Positions 62,157-64,000 of a DNA stretch of 64,000 nucleotides are shown piece by piece (positions within the stretch are counted from its first letter, which is position 1; each line of letters begins with the position of its first letter). The notes below the pieces were generated by a model, which searched no databases, was not told the origin of the DNA, and worked only from the letters and a program-made list of their open reading frames with translations. The translations under genes and the position numbers were made by a program. Origin of the DNA: Bosea sp. OAE506 (GTDB lineage: Bacteria > Pseudomonadota > Alphaproteobacteria > Rhizobiales > Beijerinckiaceae); NCBI RefSeq assembly GCF_040546595.1, contig NZ_JBEPOB010000001.1, positions 503,501 through 567,500 on the forward strand. Direction: 5' to 3'.

Positions 62157-62198
62157 CGCACGAGCCCGATCGGGGCAGGGTCGCCAAACACGCGGTGC

Positions 62199-62942
62199 TC
62201 ACGCACCATAGGCGTGCAGCCCCGCGCCGTGGCGCTTGAGCCAGGCCTCCGCCTCCTCCGTGCGCGGGCAGAGCTTGTGGGTCAGCGCCCAGAAGCGGTG
62301 CGAGTGGTTCATCTCCTTGAGATGGGCGACCTCATGGGCGGCGAGGTAGTCCAGCACCAGTGGCGGGGCGAGGATCAGCCGCCAGGAGAAATTCAGGTGC
62401 CCCTGCGAGGAGCAGGAGCCCCAGCGGCTGGTGGTATCGCGGATGGTGATCCTGCGGGCGGGGATGCCGAGCGCGGCCGTATGCCGAGTGACCGCCGCCT
62501 CCAGATCGTCCAGAGCGGCCCGGCGCAGGAAATCCTTGATTCGCCGCGGCACATGGGCGCCCTCGCCGGCGACCGCGAGGATCGGCGCGCCGTCATGGTC
62601 CTGCGTGGCGCGGGTGAGCCCGCGAGCCTTGCTCCAGTGGACGATGCGGTGGGGCGTGCCGCGGAAGGGAATCGTCTGGCCGGGCTCGAAGGGAATGAGC
62701 TGGGGACGCTTGGCGAGGCGGGCCGCGATCCAGCCGCCGTGGTTCTCGGCGAAGAGCCGGCCTGCCGCGAAATCGGCCCGTTCCGGCAAGGTCAGCGTGA
62801 TCTCGCCGCTGGCCTGCGAGACGCGCAGCGTCATCCGCCGCGCGCTCGCCCGCCGCTTGATCTGCACGGGGTAGAGTGCCCCAGCATGGGAGACCTCGAT
62901 CCGCTCCGGATCGGGCTTGCGCTTGAACAGGGAGAGCCGCAT
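62199..62942 (-). CDS. YgjP/SprT-like zinc metalloprotease (DUF45)
   Basis: 247 residues from the ATG at 62942. The HEXXH site is HEVAHLKEMNHSHRFW with the third ligand in the same segment. Before it come SRWGSCSSQGHLNFSWRLIL and VLDYLAAHE, the DUF45 consensus. RRASARRMTLRVS is the N-terminal motif. The family is a putative predicted metal-dependent hydrolase with unproved substrates. The stop lies 42 bases from the convergent toxin gene. Confidence 0.92.
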   Translation of the reverse strand: MRLSLFKRKPDPERIEVSHAGALYPVQIKRRASARRMTLRVSQASGEITLTLPERADFAAGRLFAENHGGWIAARLAKRPQLIPFEPGQTIPFRGTPHRIVHWSKARGLTRATQDHDGAPILAVAGEGAHVPRRIKDFLRRAALDDLEAAVTRHTAALGIPARRITIRDTTSRWGSCSSQGHLNFSWRLILAPPLVLDYLAAHEVAHLKEMNHSHRFWALTHKLCPRTEEAEAWLKRHGAGLHAYGA

Positions 62943-62975
62943 CGCCCGCGATTGTGCGGGATTCGCAGCCGTTCC

Positions 62976-63003
62976 GGAAGGGGGCGGCGAGCGGCCCCCT
63001 TCC
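62976..63003 (-). terminator. Hairpin downstream of thiC
   Basis: GGAAGGGGGC pairs with GCCCCCTTCC around an 8-base loop, 31 bases after the thiC stop. No T-run follows, so termination is likely incomplete; YgjP may be cotranscribed. Confidence 0.55.
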
Positions 63004-63034
63004 GTGCGGCGGGCCGGCTTCGGACCCGTGGATC

Positions 63035-64000
<966 letters not shown>

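Overview
The window is high-GC bacterial chromosome with almost wall-to-wall genes. The order pckA / HugZ-like / chvI-chvG / hprK / EIIA-Man / HPr / ahcY / divL / tsaE-amgK / murU / addB-addA / trxA is typical of Alphaproteobacteria of the order Hyphomicrobiales. A Bosea-like organism is my best guess, but the genus is inference. I saw no rRNA or tRNA gene, CRISPR array, prophage or insertion sequence.

Layout. 1-5.7 kb (minus): a FecR-domain protein, a Crp/Fnr regulator and a CHASE2 adenylate cyclase in overlapping order, then an OmpA-domain protein and a formylglycine-generating-enzyme-like protein cut by the window edge. 5.9-7.2 kb: an alpha/beta hydrolase and a small cytochrome c. 7.5-14.3 kb: a complete peptide-type ABC transporter with an M20 deacylase. 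14.5-16.7 kb: a NUDIX hydrolase converging on a Na/Pi cotransporter. 16.8-24.1 kb (minus): one long unit encoding an SDR (frameshifted), an IolG-like dehydrogenase, an inositol-monophosphatase-like enzyme and an AfuABC/FbpABC-type transporter. A GGAA-N6-TTCC palindrome lies in its promoter region. I read this unit as a candidate uptake and breakdown route for a phosphorylated polyol or sugar, not iron. 24.4-31.2 kb: purU, then a second peptide-type ABC transporter whose fused ATPase gene is frameshifted. 31.4-34.6 kb: an Lrp/AsnC regulator divergent from an SsuABC-type transporter. 34.6-44 kb: a DUF4105 protein, pckA, a HugZ-like protein, ChvI/ChvG, the short HPr kinase with EIIA and HPr, and ahcY. 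44-56 kb: DivL, the TsaE-AmgK fusion, MurU and AddB/AddA in overlapping order. 56-64 kb: a DUF1345 membrane protein, thioredoxin, DoxX, PBP1A, an MFS exporter, a DUF1778/GNAT toxin-antitoxin pair, a YgjP-type metalloprotease and the 3' part of thiC.

Themes. Envelope and cell-cycle control recur: ChvGI, DivL (tyrosine in place of the kinase histidine), a perfect TTAA-N7-TTAA CtrA-type site ahead of PBP1A, and AmgK-MurU cell-wall recycling. Carbon control is grouped with it (pckA, HprK/HPr/EIIA). Three genes (14.5, 23.5 and 29.5 kb) each look disrupted by a single extra base, which suggests assembly errors or very recent decay. Palindromic repeats of three kinds sit in gaps between genes.
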